From positions 661,205 to 725,204 of the forward strand of contig JAQUPZ010000001.1 of the NCBI GenBank assembly GCA_028716365.1: a stretch of DNA of 64,000 nucleotides, given 5' to 3'. Positions within the stretch are counted from its first letter, which is position 1, and each line of letters opens with the position of its first letter. A model generated the notes under the pieces. It was not told the DNA's origin. It saw only the letters and a list, made by a program, of their open reading frames with translations, and searched no databases. Position numbers and translations under genes: made by a program. Below are positions 35,585 through 44,361 of this stretch, one piece after another. The stretch comes from Kiritimatiellia bacterium. Lineage in GTDB: Bacteria; Verrucomicrobiota; Kiritimatiellia; UBA8416; YA12-FULL-48-11.

Positions 35585-36715
35585 ATGCAATACAGGACAT
35601 TAGGGAAAAAACAGAAAAAAGTTTCAATTCTCGGGTTCGGGACGATGCGGCTTCCCACCAGGGGAACTGAAGCTGATATCGATGAGCCGACTGCCATTCA
35701 AATGCTGCGATATGCCATTGACCATGGAGTCAACTATATTGATTCAGCTTATACCTATCACGGTGAAAAAAGTGAAAGTTTAACAGGCAACGCGCTTAAA
35801 GACGGTTATCGGCAAAAAGTTTATATTGCGACCAAGATGCCGGTCTGGCTTGTGGAAAAGAAGGATGACTTTGATCGCTTTTTCAATAATCAGCTTTCCC
35901 GGTTGCAGACAGACCATATTGATTTCTACCTGCTGCATTGCCTGCAGAAAAATTCGTGGCCTAAAATGAAGAAACTGGGTGTGATCAAATGGGCTGAGAA
36001 GGCCCAATCGGATGGACATATTGGAGAGTTGGGGTTCTCCTTTCATGACCACTACGATGTATTCACAGGAATTGTCGATAGTTATGACTGGTCGTTTTGC
36101 CAACTGCAATACAACATTGTAAACGAGGACGTGCAGGCAGGAACAAAGGGACTGCACTATGCGGCCCGTAAAGGGCTTGGAATTGTCATCATGGAACCGT
36201 TGTTCGGCGGGTCCCTGGCCAATCCGCCGCCTCCGATAAAGGAAATATGGGATCGTGCCGGGACAAAATGCAGGCCGGCGGATGTGGCATTCCGCTGGTT
36301 GTGGGACAAACCTGAAATCTCCGTTGTCCTCAGCGGGATGAACAACATGGAACAGACCAGGCAGAATGTCGAGTCGGCAAACAGATCATTGGAAAGCTGG
36401 CTGAACAAGAAGGAACGTGCAATCATTTCCGAAATTCAGAAGGCATATCGCAAGTTGTCGCCTATTCCATGTACAAAGTGCCGTTACTGTATGCCATGCC
36501 CATCGGGATTGGATATCCCGGTCAATTTTGAATTATACAACAATATGACAATATTCCAGGGGAACACATTGTCGCTCTGTCGTAATCTTTATAATACCCT
36601 GCCGGAATCTCAACGGGCAGGCGCGTGTAAGAAATGCAAGACATGTGAAAAAAAGTGTCCTCAGCAGATTTCCATTGTTGAAATGCTGGAACGTGTCCAT
36701 AAACAGTTTGCGTAA
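35585..36715 (+). CDS. Aldo/keto reductase with C-terminal 4Fe-4S ferredoxin domain
   Basis: A 376-residue oxidoreductase. Residues 1-290 form the aldo/keto reductase barrel: GFGTMRLP, the catalytic tyrosine in DSAYTYHG (Tyr58), ATKMP with the lysine, and FYLLHC with the histidine. The C-terminal part carries two cysteine clusters, CTKCRYCMPCP and CKKCKTCEKKCP, typical of the ferredoxin-linked AKR branch of anaerobes. The cellular electron donor is probably a ferredoxin, not NADPH alone. Start ATG 35585 has AGGAA upstream. No operon partner is obvious. Confidence 0.93.
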   Translation: MQYRTLGKKQKKVSILGFGTMRLPTRGTEADIDEPTAIQMLRYAIDHGVNYIDSAYTYHGEKSESLTGNALKDGYRQKVYIATKMPVWLVEKKDDFDRFFNNQLSRLQTDHIDFYLLHCLQKNSWPKMKKLGVIKWAEKAQSDGHIGELGFSFHDHYDVFTGIVDSYDWSFCQLQYNIVNEDVQAGTKGLHYAARKGLGIVIMEPLFGGSLANPPPPIKEIWDRAGTKCRPADVAFRWLWDKPEISVVLSGMNNMEQTRQNVESANRSLESWLNKKERAIISEIQKAYRKLSPIPCTKCRYCMPCPSGLDIPVNFELYNNMTIFQGNTLSLCRNLYNTLPESQRAGACKKCKTCEKKCPQQISIVEMLERVHKQFA

Positions 36716-36781
36716 ATTAACAAAACCGGCCAATGCCGTTTATAACCGGAAATTTATAAACGAGGAAAGAGAGAAAATATC

Positions 36782-37543
36782 ATGGGTTTAAGCGCAAAGA
36801 TTATGCCATGTCTGGATATGCAGAATGGCAGGGTTGTAAAAGGCGTACAGTTTGTTGATATCCGTGACGCCGGAGATCCTGTTGAGTGTGCAAAGGCCTA
36901 CTGTCAGGCAGGCGCTGACGAACTCGCGATGCTTGATATAACGGCTACAGTTGAAAACAGGCCAACTATGCTTGAGATCGTGCGCAAGGTGGCGAAGGTC
37001 AAGACTGTTCCTTTTACGGTAGGTGGCGGCATTGCAGATGTTGCATCTGCCGCTGCTGTGCTTAAGGCTGGTGCCGATAAAATTTCCACTAGCAGTGCGG
37101 CTTTTCGTAAGCCGGAGGTTATCAAGGAGATGGTCAGGGAATTCGGTTCTGGTTGTATAACGGTTGCCATTGATGCGGCGCAGAATGGATCATTACCTTC
37201 CGGCTACGAAGTCTACATAGATGGAGGCAGAACGGCCACCGGAACCGATGCGGTCGAATGGGCAAAACGTATTGACGGGTTTGGTGTTGGAACGATTCTT
37301 CCGACCAGTAAATCGACCGATGGTGTGAAAACAGGATATGATCTTCCCTTGATTCGAAGTATCAAAAAGGTGACATCGGCGGATGTTGTGGCATCAGGTG
37401 GAGCCGGAAAACTTGAACATTTTTATGAAGCCGTGCAGGCAGGAGCGGTAATATTGCTCGCTGCTTCGGTATTTCATTTCAACATAATAGGTATTGGACA
37501 ACTTAAAAAATACCTGCAGGATCGTGGCGTTCAGACGTTTTAA
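36782..37543 (+). CDS. hisF: Imidazole glycerol phosphate synthase cyclase subunit HisF
   Basis: A 253-residue (beta/alpha)8 enzyme that cyclises PRFAR with ammonia from HisH to imidazole glycerol phosphate and AICAR in histidine synthesis. Key residues are visible: PCLDM with the first catalytic Asp (Asp12), and AIDAAQ with the second (near 130). The phosphate loops GGGI and ASGGAGK and the C-terminal AASVFHF are intact. The SIDRDG loop of Thermotoga HisF reads SKSTDG here, keeping only the second Asp. No other his gene is in the window. GAGGAAAGAGAG lies upstream of the ATG. Its 3' end overlaps the convergent anti-sigma gene by 41 nt. Confidence 0.95.
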   Translation: MGLSAKIMPCLDMQNGRVVKGVQFVDIRDAGDPVECAKAYCQAGADELAMLDITATVENRPTMLEIVRKVAKVKTVPFTVGGGIADVASAAAVLKAGADKISTSSAAFRKPEVIKEMVREFGSGCITVAIDAAQNGSLPSGYEVYIDGGRTATGTDAVEWAKRIDGFGVGTILPTSKSTDGVKTGYDLPLIRSIKKVTSADVVASGGAGKLEHFYEAVQAGAVILLAASVFHFNIIGIGQLKKYLQDRGVQTF

Positions 37544-38960
37544 TCCATCTAGGTCCCAGTTCGAGTGTAAGGGCTGCCACAGCAGTACTGTAGATACGTC
37601 CGCCAACTGAACCCCATCGATCACGTGGAGACCATGATCCGGCATTTCCACCCGATTGTTCCTGTGCGGTAAGCAATGACTGTTGAAGTCCTGCCAGCAT
37701 TCGGTCGTATTCATCGGTTTTTGCCGCTTGAAATGCGGCGGCCTGGAAATAACACCGGTAAAAATCATTACTGCCGTTTTCCTGTTTCAGGGATACAAGG
37801 GTCCTTTTCAACTGCAGAAGTATATTTTTATTTTGCAGTGTTATTTCCTCGGAAGCCATGAACATGCATAGTGCGCCCATTGCAGTGAGAGTTTCTGAAC
37901 CTTCCGGAGAATGCTGAGGACGGTCATAACCGAATTGTCCTTTGTCATCAATCATACTGCCCAGCCAGAATAAGCCTTTATGAAGACAGGGTACCTGGTC
38001 TTTCCAGCCCAGTTTTGAAGAAAGAAGAAGCGCCTGCAGTTGCCAGATGGCAATTGATGTATTTGCCGTCTCTCCTGCACGGTTCACATATCCCCAGCCA
38101 CCGGTGATCAACTGCTGATTTTTTATAAAGTCCAGTGCCTTGTCTATCGGGGCCTTCAGTGAGGAGTCGCGTTTTATGGCATAAGTTTCCAGTAATGCTA
38201 CTGTTACGATGCCGTGATTATACATCATGCCTTCGACTTCATCCCCAAACAGTCCACTTTCATTCTGACAGCTTACGATATATTTAACAGCCCTGTCGAT
38301 TACTGTGTTATTTTTCGCGGCAACTTCAGGCGCCTTGGCAAATGTCAACAAGGCAAGTCCGTTCAGTGCCAGGGTATATTCCCTGTTTCCTCCCCAGCTG
38401 ACAGGGTTCCACCGGCCGGATGGTTCTTGCGCTGATGCAAGCCATCTAAAAGTTTCATTGAGTGCTTTTGAATTGTTTCCTGTAACATGGCCGGGTTCCG
38501 GAATAGGAGGTTGATGTAAAGAGTTAGCCGAAACTTTCTTTTGAGAAAACAAGGCAAAACCATTATCAGAAATACTGTTATTGGTGTTCCGCCAGAATAG
38601 AATAACAGTCGCGACTGTTGCGAGTACGATAAAACCAGCGGCAATACGAAGTACTGGTTGCCATAAAACCTTTCCCGGAAAATGAAGAGCAGCGGAGGGT
38701 TGCGAAGTATCAGAAGGAATTTTCTTCAATATCTGATCGGTAAGGTCTGTACTGGACTTGTATGTTAAAGGACAGTTCTTGAGTTCAAGGATTGTTGAAT
38801 TTAGTTCGCTGGCCAGCTTTCGACATGAAGGACATGTTTCAATGTGTTTTTCTATTGTTTTTTGTTCGGCAGTTTCCAATTCATCGCGGAGAAAAGCGGC
38901 AACGTCAGCCGGATCGGGGCATGTCAGCTTTTGAGGAATATCTGAATTCTCAGTTTTCAT
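37503..38960 (-). CDS. Zinc-finger anti-sigma factor fused to a terpenoid-cyclase-like domain
   Basis: A 485-residue membrane protein. Residues about 13-60 form a zinc-binding anti-sigma (zf-HC2/ZAS) domain with the HIETCPSC core (HxxxCxxC). One membrane helix follows (AAGFIVLATVATVILFW, about 110-130). The extracytoplasmic part (about 165-470) has terpenoid-cyclase/prenyltransferase-type repeats: GRWNPVSWGG, SGLFGDEVEG, GGWGYVNRAGETANTSIA, GQFGYDRP. It overlaps the ECF sigma gene by 11 nt and should hold that sigma factor at the membrane. The barrel is a plausible sensor for whatever its secreted paralogue at 39626-40771 senses or processes. Confidence 0.9.
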   Translation of the reverse strand: MKTENSDIPQKLTCPDPADVAAFLRDELETAEQKTIEKHIETCPSCRKLASELNSTILELKNCPLTYKSSTDLTDQILKKIPSDTSQPSAALHFPGKVLWQPVLRIAAGFIVLATVATVILFWRNTNNSISDNGFALFSQKKVSANSLHQPPIPEPGHVTGNNSKALNETFRWLASAQEPSGRWNPVSWGGNREYTLALNGLALLTFAKAPEVAAKNNTVIDRAVKYIVSCQNESGLFGDEVEGMMYNHGIVTVALLETYAIKRDSSLKAPIDKALDFIKNQQLITGGWGYVNRAGETANTSIAIWQLQALLLSSKLGWKDQVPCLHKGLFWLGSMIDDKGQFGYDRPQHSPEGSETLTAMGALCMFMASEEITLQNKNILLQLKRTLVSLKQENGSNDFYRCYFQAAAFQAAKTDEYDRMLAGLQQSLLTAQEQSGGNAGSWSPRDRWGSVGGRIYSTAVAALTLELGPRWIKTSERHDPAGIF

Positions 38961-39516
38961 GACTTATAACCTTCCTGAGTTTTTGAAAAGCATGAAACAT
39001 CCGGGTTTTCACTGTACCCAGGGGAATATCGAGAATCTCTGCAATCTCCTTGTATTTTAGTCCTTCGTAAATATTCATGACAACAACGCATCGCATCTCA
39101 TCAGAAAGTGTATCCAGTGCATTCATAATCTGGACTTTCCTGTCTTCGCTGGCGCCAGTTTCTACCTGGTTCAGGTTTTCCGAAGGTTCTTTTTTAAAAA
39201 CCTCCAGAAAATTTGCCCGGCGCTGTTTTTTCCTAAAATGATCTATTTGTACCTGGCGCGCCATCAGGTACAAAAAAGTAACAAACCTGGCTGTTGGTCT
39301 ATACCTTTCCCGATAATTAAAAAGTCGCAGGAATGTTTCCTGCACCAAATCATCTATGTCACTATTATAAACGTCCATCCTATAGAAAAAGTTCATTAAA
39401 GTTCTCTGGTGTCGTTTAACCAATATGGAAAAAGCGTCTCGACAACCACTTGCGATGCTTTGCATCAAAGATTCATCTGATTTTTCTTCGAAAATCTGAG
39501 TATTTTTATCGGACAT
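38950..39516 (-). CDS. ECF-type RNA polymerase sigma factor
   Basis: A 188-residue extracytoplasmic-function sigma factor. Region 2 is visible as DIDDLVQETFLRLFNYRERY, and region 4 as EGLKYKEIAEILDIPLGTVKTRMFHAFQKLR, with a helix-turn-helix. It is immediately followed, with an 11-nt overlap, by its presumed anti-sigma factor. Its promoter region is shared with the divergent secreted barrel gene, where an ECF-like promoter (39538-39565) is found, so it probably drives the plus-strand genes for the barrel protein, TonB and the receptor (inference). Confidence 0.95.
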   Translation of the reverse strand: MSDKNTQIFEEKSDESLMQSIASGCRDAFSILVKRHQRTLMNFFYRMDVYNSDIDDLVQETFLRLFNYRERYRPTARFVTFLYLMARQVQIDHFRKKQRRANFLEVFKKEPSENLNQVETGASEDRKVQIMNALDTLSDEMRCVVVMNIYEGLKYKEIAEILDIPLGTVKTRMFHAFQKLRKVISHEN

Positions 39517-39537
39517 AAGACTGTTTTCGCGATTAAT

Positions 39538-39565
39538 TGAACCTTTTTGGCTTTACAACCGTTTA
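39538..39565 (+). promoter_or_regulatory. Candidate ECF-sigma promoter
   Basis: TGAACC (39538-39543), 16 nt, then CGTTTA (39560-39565) fits the usual ECF layout of an AAC-type -35 box and a CGT-type -10 box with 16-17 nt between. It lies 61 nt upstream of the start codon at 39626 and points toward the secreted barrel gene. The region is otherwise AT-rich. Confidence 0.5.
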
Positions 39566-39625
39566 TTATTATAGAAACGAATGTGATATTTATATTCTTA
39601 ATTTATTTAACACAAAGGTGACAAA

Positions 39626-40771
39626 ATGCAGACTAAAATCCAGAAATTAACAGTCTTCGCAGGTCTAATGACTTTATGCATGTTATGTTTGTCAGTTTCC
39701 GGACAAACGGGAAATGTAAATGCTGAAACAGAATCTTCTGCCAAAAAAGCGGTGAAACAAGGGCTTGATTGGCTGAAAAGTAAGCAAAAAGAGGATGGTT
39801 CATGGTCAAATCCGGGTTATCCAGCCATGACGGCACTTGGCCTCTGGGCTTTTACGCTAAGTGATTATCCTGACAAGGCGGATATTTGCGCGAAAGCGGC
39901 CAAGTTTGTCGCCGGTTTTGCCCAGAAGGATGGAGGTATTTACAAGCCTGCGACAGAAGGCAGAGGGAGCGGCGGTCTTTCAACATATAATACAGCCATT
40001 TGCATGACGGCTCTTCATTACTATGACCCGAAAAAATATGTTCAGATTATTCTCAAAGCAAGAGAGTTTGTGGCTGGCAGTCAACTCGAAGGTGACTCAC
40101 CAGGGGAGGGAGGATTCGGATATGAACGGCCTGGTAATAGTCAACAAGACCGTGCAGATTTAAGTAATACTGCTTGGGTGCTTATGTCCATGAGGGCAAC
40201 TCAGGAACTGGAGGACATGAGACCTTCCGGCGATAAGAAAGTGGATGTAGATTGGGTTGCTGCCATGAAGTTTATCTCAAAACTTCAGGACCAGGACAAA
40301 AGTGATTCTGAAAATTATGGTGGTTTTGGATATGCGGCGACTGGTGAGCGCGGTGGTACAAAGGTTGGAAAAGAAGGTACTGTCAAGCTTCGTGGTTTTG
40401 GCAGTATGACTTACGCAGGTTTGGAATCCATGATCTACGCCCAGCTTGACCGGAATGATCCCCGCGTGACTTCGGCGCTGCAGTGGGCAGCCCGTCACTG
40501 GTCTGTGGATGAAAATCCGGGCATGGGCCTGAAAGGACTATTTTATTACTACACCATAATGGCAAAAGCGTTGCAACTTGCAGGCGGTGATTCCATTCCT
40601 TCAGTGAAGGGTGATCCCATACCATGGAAGAAACAATTGATCGAGAAACTTACCCAACTGCAGGCGAAAGACGGAAGTTGGGTCAATCAGGACGGCCAGT
40701 TCTGGGAATCGGACCCGGTACTTGTCACCAGTTATGCCATTCTTGTTCTCCAGAAATGTCGCGCAAATTAA
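39626..40771 (+). CDS. Secreted prenyltransferase/squalene-oxidase-repeat protein
   Basis: A 381-residue exported protein with a signal peptide (about 1-27, ending LSVSGQ) and a terpenoid-cyclase-like alpha/alpha barrel. The repeats contain DGSWSNPGYPAMTALGLWAF, GEGGFGYERPGNS, YGGFGYAATGERGG and DGSWVNQDGQFWESDPVLVTSYA. The DXDD catalytic motif of true triterpene cyclases is not evident, so it is more likely a binding or scaffolding protein than a cyclase. It is a paralogue of the extracytoplasmic domain of the divergent anti-sigma factor. It is followed at once by tonB, suggesting a shared transcript. Confidence 0.88.
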   Translation: MQTKIQKLTVFAGLMTLCMLCLSVSGQTGNVNAETESSAKKAVKQGLDWLKSKQKEDGSWSNPGYPAMTALGLWAFTLSDYPDKADICAKAAKFVAGFAQKDGGIYKPATEGRGSGGLSTYNTAICMTALHYYDPKKYVQIILKAREFVAGSQLEGDSPGEGGFGYERPGNSQQDRADLSNTAWVLMSMRATQELEDMRPSGDKKVDVDWVAAMKFISKLQDQDKSDSENYGGFGYAATGERGGTKVGKEGTVKLRGFGSMTYAGLESMIYAQLDRNDPRVTSALQWAARHWSVDENPGMGLKGLFYYYTIMAKALQLAGGDSIPSVKGDPIPWKKQLIEKLTQLQAKDGSWVNQDGQFWESDPVLVTSYAILVLQKCRAN

Positions 40772-40775
40772 TGGT

Positions 40776-41864
40776 ATGAATCGGGTGAGAAACAAGTTTC
40801 GATTCCGTTCGAAAATATGGCAGAAAGAACCCGTATTTTTTAAAAGGAAAGATAAATCTGACGAATTGCGGAATGGTGTGTCGATCCGTGTTGTTTCCGC
40901 GAAAAAAGTCTTACGCATAGTCCGTGTTACTCGGGAAATTGTCGAGTACATGCGAAGATTTCAGCTGCAATCACTTTTTACATCAAGCGGTTATTCTCCG
41001 GTTTCGTTATACTCGTCTGTTGTTATTACATTTCTGATCTTGTGTATGTTTACCTTTAGTGATTCAGGATCAAATCCGGATTTTAGACAATTCGAGATTT
41101 ATTCTGTGAATTTGCCCCCTGCTTCACCGCCATCCATGTTCAATACGGAATCTTCTAAGAAGAAAGAGGAACCAAAATCTTCTTCTAGAGATGATTCTGA
41201 AATAATGGAATTTGAGATAGCCGTAAATACGGAATCGTCGAAACCCAGGGCGCAGCCGATATCTGAACAGTTATCTGTCGAAGATATGGAAGAGCCGGAG
41301 ATTGCGAGATATCAAGCACCGATTCCAAAGGCATTATCGGTGCCAGTAAAAGCTCTCAGGACAGAACAGAAGGTTTCAATTGCAAAAAAACAGTTGTCCG
41401 ACAATATGCCGTCAATAACTACCCGTTCGGCAACAACAAATTCCATGCTGTCCGGAGTTACGGGTAAAGTGGCGCAAACTGGAAGTCCTCGTGGACAGAG
41501 TGGTACAAAGTCACAATCATCACAAAGTCTGGGGGGTGATGGTCATGCAATATCCGCATACTGGTCAAGTGTGAGCCACGCAATTTCCAGGAACCTGCGT
41601 TATCCGTTGTCCGCGCGTAACCGCGGGCTGGAAGGTGTCGTAAAACTGAAGTTGACGATCAATGCGCAGGGAAAGCTTGTCAATGTGTCATCAGACACAT
41701 CTTTAGCGGATGATTCCCTTCGTGATGCCGCCGTCAGGGCCGTCTATCAGACTGCTCCTTTTCCACCGCCAGTGACTAAAAACAATACAGATGGTCATCT
41801 GACAGCAGAGCTTCCGGTAAGATTTGAACTGGTGAAGGGAAAAGGGCAGGAAGAAAAAATATAA
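40776..41864 (+). CDS. TonB-family energy-transducing protein
   Basis: A TonB-like protein of 362 residues from ATG 40776. A later ATG at 40950, just before MRRFQLQSLFT, would give 304 residues and a more typical N-terminus; neither has a strong Shine-Dalgarno. One membrane helix (SVVITFLILCMFTFS) is followed by a long low-complexity periplasmic linker rich in Ser, Lys and Pro, and a C-terminal TonB domain (NRGLEGVVKLKLTINAQG, SLRDAAVRAVYQTAPFPPP). It transmits proton-motive force to outer-membrane receptors. exbB and exbD are absent here. The receptor gene follows about 180 nt downstream. Confidence 0.88.
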   Translation: MNRVRNKFRFRSKIWQKEPVFFKRKDKSDELRNGVSIRVVSAKKVLRIVRVTREIVEYMRRFQLQSLFTSSGYSPVSLYSSVVITFLILCMFTFSDSGSNPDFRQFEIYSVNLPPASPPSMFNTESSKKKEEPKSSSRDDSEIMEFEIAVNTESSKPRAQPISEQLSVEDMEEPEIARYQAPIPKALSVPVKALRTEQKVSIAKKQLSDNMPSITTRSATTNSMLSGVTGKVAQTGSPRGQSGTKSQSSQSLGGDGHAISAYWSSVSHAISRNLRYPLSARNRGLEGVVKLKLTINAQGKLVNVSSDTSLADDSLRDAAVRAVYQTAPFPPPVTKNNTDGHLTAELPVRFELVKGKGQEEKI

Positions 41865-42041
41865 ATAAAATCTTTTTTCCTTCTTATTGAACCAATTCGA
41901 AAATTGGAACGTTAATACGAGAAATAGATTGTCCCTTTTCCTTGATGGCAAACGTATATGAATATAAAGGATGGATATCCTAAAGAAGCCATAAGGATGA
42001 TAAGGAATACAGGCAAATGCGGGGGAGTGATGAGGACTGTA

Positions 42042-44213
42042 ATGATTAAACAGGCGGGCAACTGGCTGGTATCGGGAATGATATTCGTGACGCTGAGTGT
42101 TTCCTTCATAGTTCAAGCTGCAGATACATCAACTGGTAAGATAGGCGTCGATACGAATCGCACAGGTACGGCTGTTTCTTTGAAAGAGGTTGTTATCACT
42201 GCATCCCGGGTTGTCAGGGATGTCCAATCTGAACCCAGTGCCACTTATCGGTTGGATGGTGGCGATGGCGCATTGCGTGAAGCAAATCGCACAACACCCG
42301 ATATGCTGGAAGGTGTCCCGTCTGTCATGGTACAGAAGACTTCCTATGGTCAGGGTTCTCCTTACCTTAGAGGTTTTACCGGTTACAGAACACTTTGCAT
42401 GATTGACGGGATAAGGCTGAATAATTCTACATTTCGCAGTGGTCCCAACCAGTACTGGAATACAGTAGATTCCCTGTCTATCGGCAGTTACGAACTGGTA
42501 ATGGGGCCGGGATCTGTATTGTACGGAAGTGACGCGATCGGCGGGGTTATGAATGCGTTGACTATTGATCCTCCGGATTGGACAGGTGAACCTTTATGGG
42601 AACGTCGGTTGTATTATCGCGGTGCACTGGCCGAGGAGTCGAATATTGGCCGTGTTCAGCTCGGAGGCCGTATCAGTGAAAAGCTCGGGTTTGTCGCTGG
42701 CTATTCGTATAAAGATTTCGGAGACCTCAGAGGCGGTAAGAATGTGGGTACCCAGAAGCACTCCGGATATGATGAACAGGACTTTGATGCCAAGTTGAAC
42801 TATTACATAGACAGAAATTCAACATTCACTCTGGGTCATCAGTCGGTCCGGGAGAATGACGCATGGCGTACACATAGAACAATTTACGGTATTGACTGGG
42901 AAGGACTTTCTCGTGGCGATGGTAAAGTTGAGTCCTATGATCAGGACCGCGATTTAACGTATATGAAATATCAGGTAAAAAACATTGATGGTTTTGTAAA
43001 TGGTTTGAATCTGACATTATCCCGCCACGCCCAGGGCGAAGATTTGTATCGCGTGAAGAAGGACGACAAGATCGAACGACAGGGATTTGATGTTGAAACA
43101 TGGGGTGCTACCCTCCAGCTCGAGTCCGAGACTGCATTAGGACAATGGGTTTATGGATTGGACTATTATCATGACATTGTTGATTCCTATGGACGTAAGT
43201 ATAAGGCGGATGGCAGTCTGGATAAAATTGAGATCCAGGGTACTTTGGCGGATGATGCGTCATACGATATCGCGGGACTCTTTGTGCAGGACGCCATTCC
43301 CTGTCTGGACGGTAGGTTGGATATCATTCCCGGTTTCCGCTATACATATGCCTCTACCGATGCAGATAAGGTCAAACATCCGATCACTGGCGAACGGATG
43401 TCCCTTAGTGACGACTGGCAGTCTGCTGCCGGTGCGTTGCGGTTGCTCGTTCCAATCACGCAAGACCGGCATCATACATTTTATGCCAATGTCTCACAGG
43501 GTTTCCGGGCGCCAAGCCTGATGGACTTGACACGTTATGACATAGCGCGCAGCAGCGAGATCGAACAGATTTCGCCGGATCTTGATCCCGAACGTTTCAT
43601 TGCCTATGAAATCGGCTTCAAGTCCAGGATCGAAAAACTTGTATCTCAAATCAGCTATTACTATACCTCAATCGACGACATGATTATTCGTACACCTACC
43701 GGTAAGATTATCGACGGTTATACCGAAGTGATAAAAAAGAACTCTGGTCATGGTTATGTCCAGGGTGTTGAAATATCGGAAACCTATTACTTTATGCCGC
43801 AGTGGTCTGTCTGGTTTGCGGGATCGCTGACTGATGGAAAAGTAGATTCATATCCCACGTCCTCTTCGTCTGAACAAGAACGTGATTATATTTCCCGTCT
43901 CATGCCGCCAACAGCTGAAATCGGGCTTCGATGGCAAAGCGAACGTGCCAAATACTGGTGCGAACTGGTTGGTGATTTTGCCGCCGAAGCTGACAAATTG
44001 TCCGTTGAAGACAAACTGGATACACAACGTATCCCTCCGGGTGGGACACCAGGTTATGCCGTGTGCCATATCCGGGCTGGAACGCAGTTGACCAAGGCAT
44101 TGGCATTGAGCCTGGCTTTGGAGAATGTGTTCGACGAGGATTACCGCATTCATGGATCAGGTGTCAATGAACCCGGTCGCAATTTAATCCTGACAGCAGC
44201 CTGTAACTTCTGA
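42042..44213 (+). CDS. TonB-dependent outer-membrane receptor
   Basis: A 723-residue TonB-dependent receptor. A signal peptide (MIKQAGNWLVSGMIFVTLSV, ending VQAAD) is followed by a TonB-box-like VSLKEVVITASR, a plug domain (RTTPDMLEGVPSVMVQK, SPYLRGFTGYRTLCMIDGIRLNN, GPGSVLYGSDAIGG) and a 22-strand-type barrel with a terminal phenylalanine (TAACNF). It imports a substrate such as a siderophore, cofactor or oligosaccharide. ATG 42042 is preferred because GAGGA lies 5 nt upstream; longer frames start at 41958 or 42030. It probably works with the TonB gene upstream. Confidence 0.93.
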   Translation: MIKQAGNWLVSGMIFVTLSVSFIVQAADTSTGKIGVDTNRTGTAVSLKEVVITASRVVRDVQSEPSATYRLDGGDGALREANRTTPDMLEGVPSVMVQKTSYGQGSPYLRGFTGYRTLCMIDGIRLNNSTFRSGPNQYWNTVDSLSIGSYELVMGPGSVLYGSDAIGGVMNALTIDPPDWTGEPLWERRLYYRGALAEESNIGRVQLGGRISEKLGFVAGYSYKDFGDLRGGKNVGTQKHSGYDEQDFDAKLNYYIDRNSTFTLGHQSVRENDAWRTHRTIYGIDWEGLSRGDGKVESYDQDRDLTYMKYQVKNIDGFVNGLNLTLSRHAQGEDLYRVKKDDKIERQGFDVETWGATLQLESETALGQWVYGLDYYHDIVDSYGRKYKADGSLDKIEIQGTLADDASYDIAGLFVQDAIPCLDGRLDIIPGFRYTYASTDADKVKHPITGERMSLSDDWQSAAGALRLLVPITQDRHHTFYANVSQGFRAPSLMDLTRYDIARSSEIEQISPDLDPERFIAYEIGFKSRIEKLVSQISYYYTSIDDMIIRTPTGKIIDGYTEVIKKNSGHGYVQGVEISETYYFMPQWSVWFAGSLTDGKVDSYPTSSSSEQERDYISRLMPPTAEIGLRWQSERAKYWCELVGDFAAEADKLSVEDKLDTQRIPPGGTPGYAVCHIRAGTQLTKALALSLALENVFDEDYRIHGSGVNEPGRNLILTAACNF

Positions 44214-44228
44214 TTATTAATAGGTACT

Positions 44229-44257
44229 AAAAAAAGGTTGCTTGTCCTCCTTTTTTT
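44229..44257 (+). terminator. Possible terminator after the receptor gene
   Basis: AAAAAAAGG (44229-44237) can pair with CCTTTTTTT (44249-44257) across an 11-nt loop, and the T-run continues to 44258. The stem is mostly A-T, so this is a weak terminator candidate 16 nt after the receptor stop codon. Confidence 0.35.
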
Positions 44258-44361
44258 TGCGAAGGACATTCCCCGCATTGATTTCCTGTATTGGTTGGTT
44301 TCTGCTTTCTCGGTCTGATGATCCGGAAAGGGGGAACAGATCATGGTAAACGAGATTCAAT

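Noticed and set aside
39626..40771. True squalene-hopene cyclase
   Set aside because: No DXDD cyclase motif is seen, the protein is exported and only about half the length of hopene cyclases.
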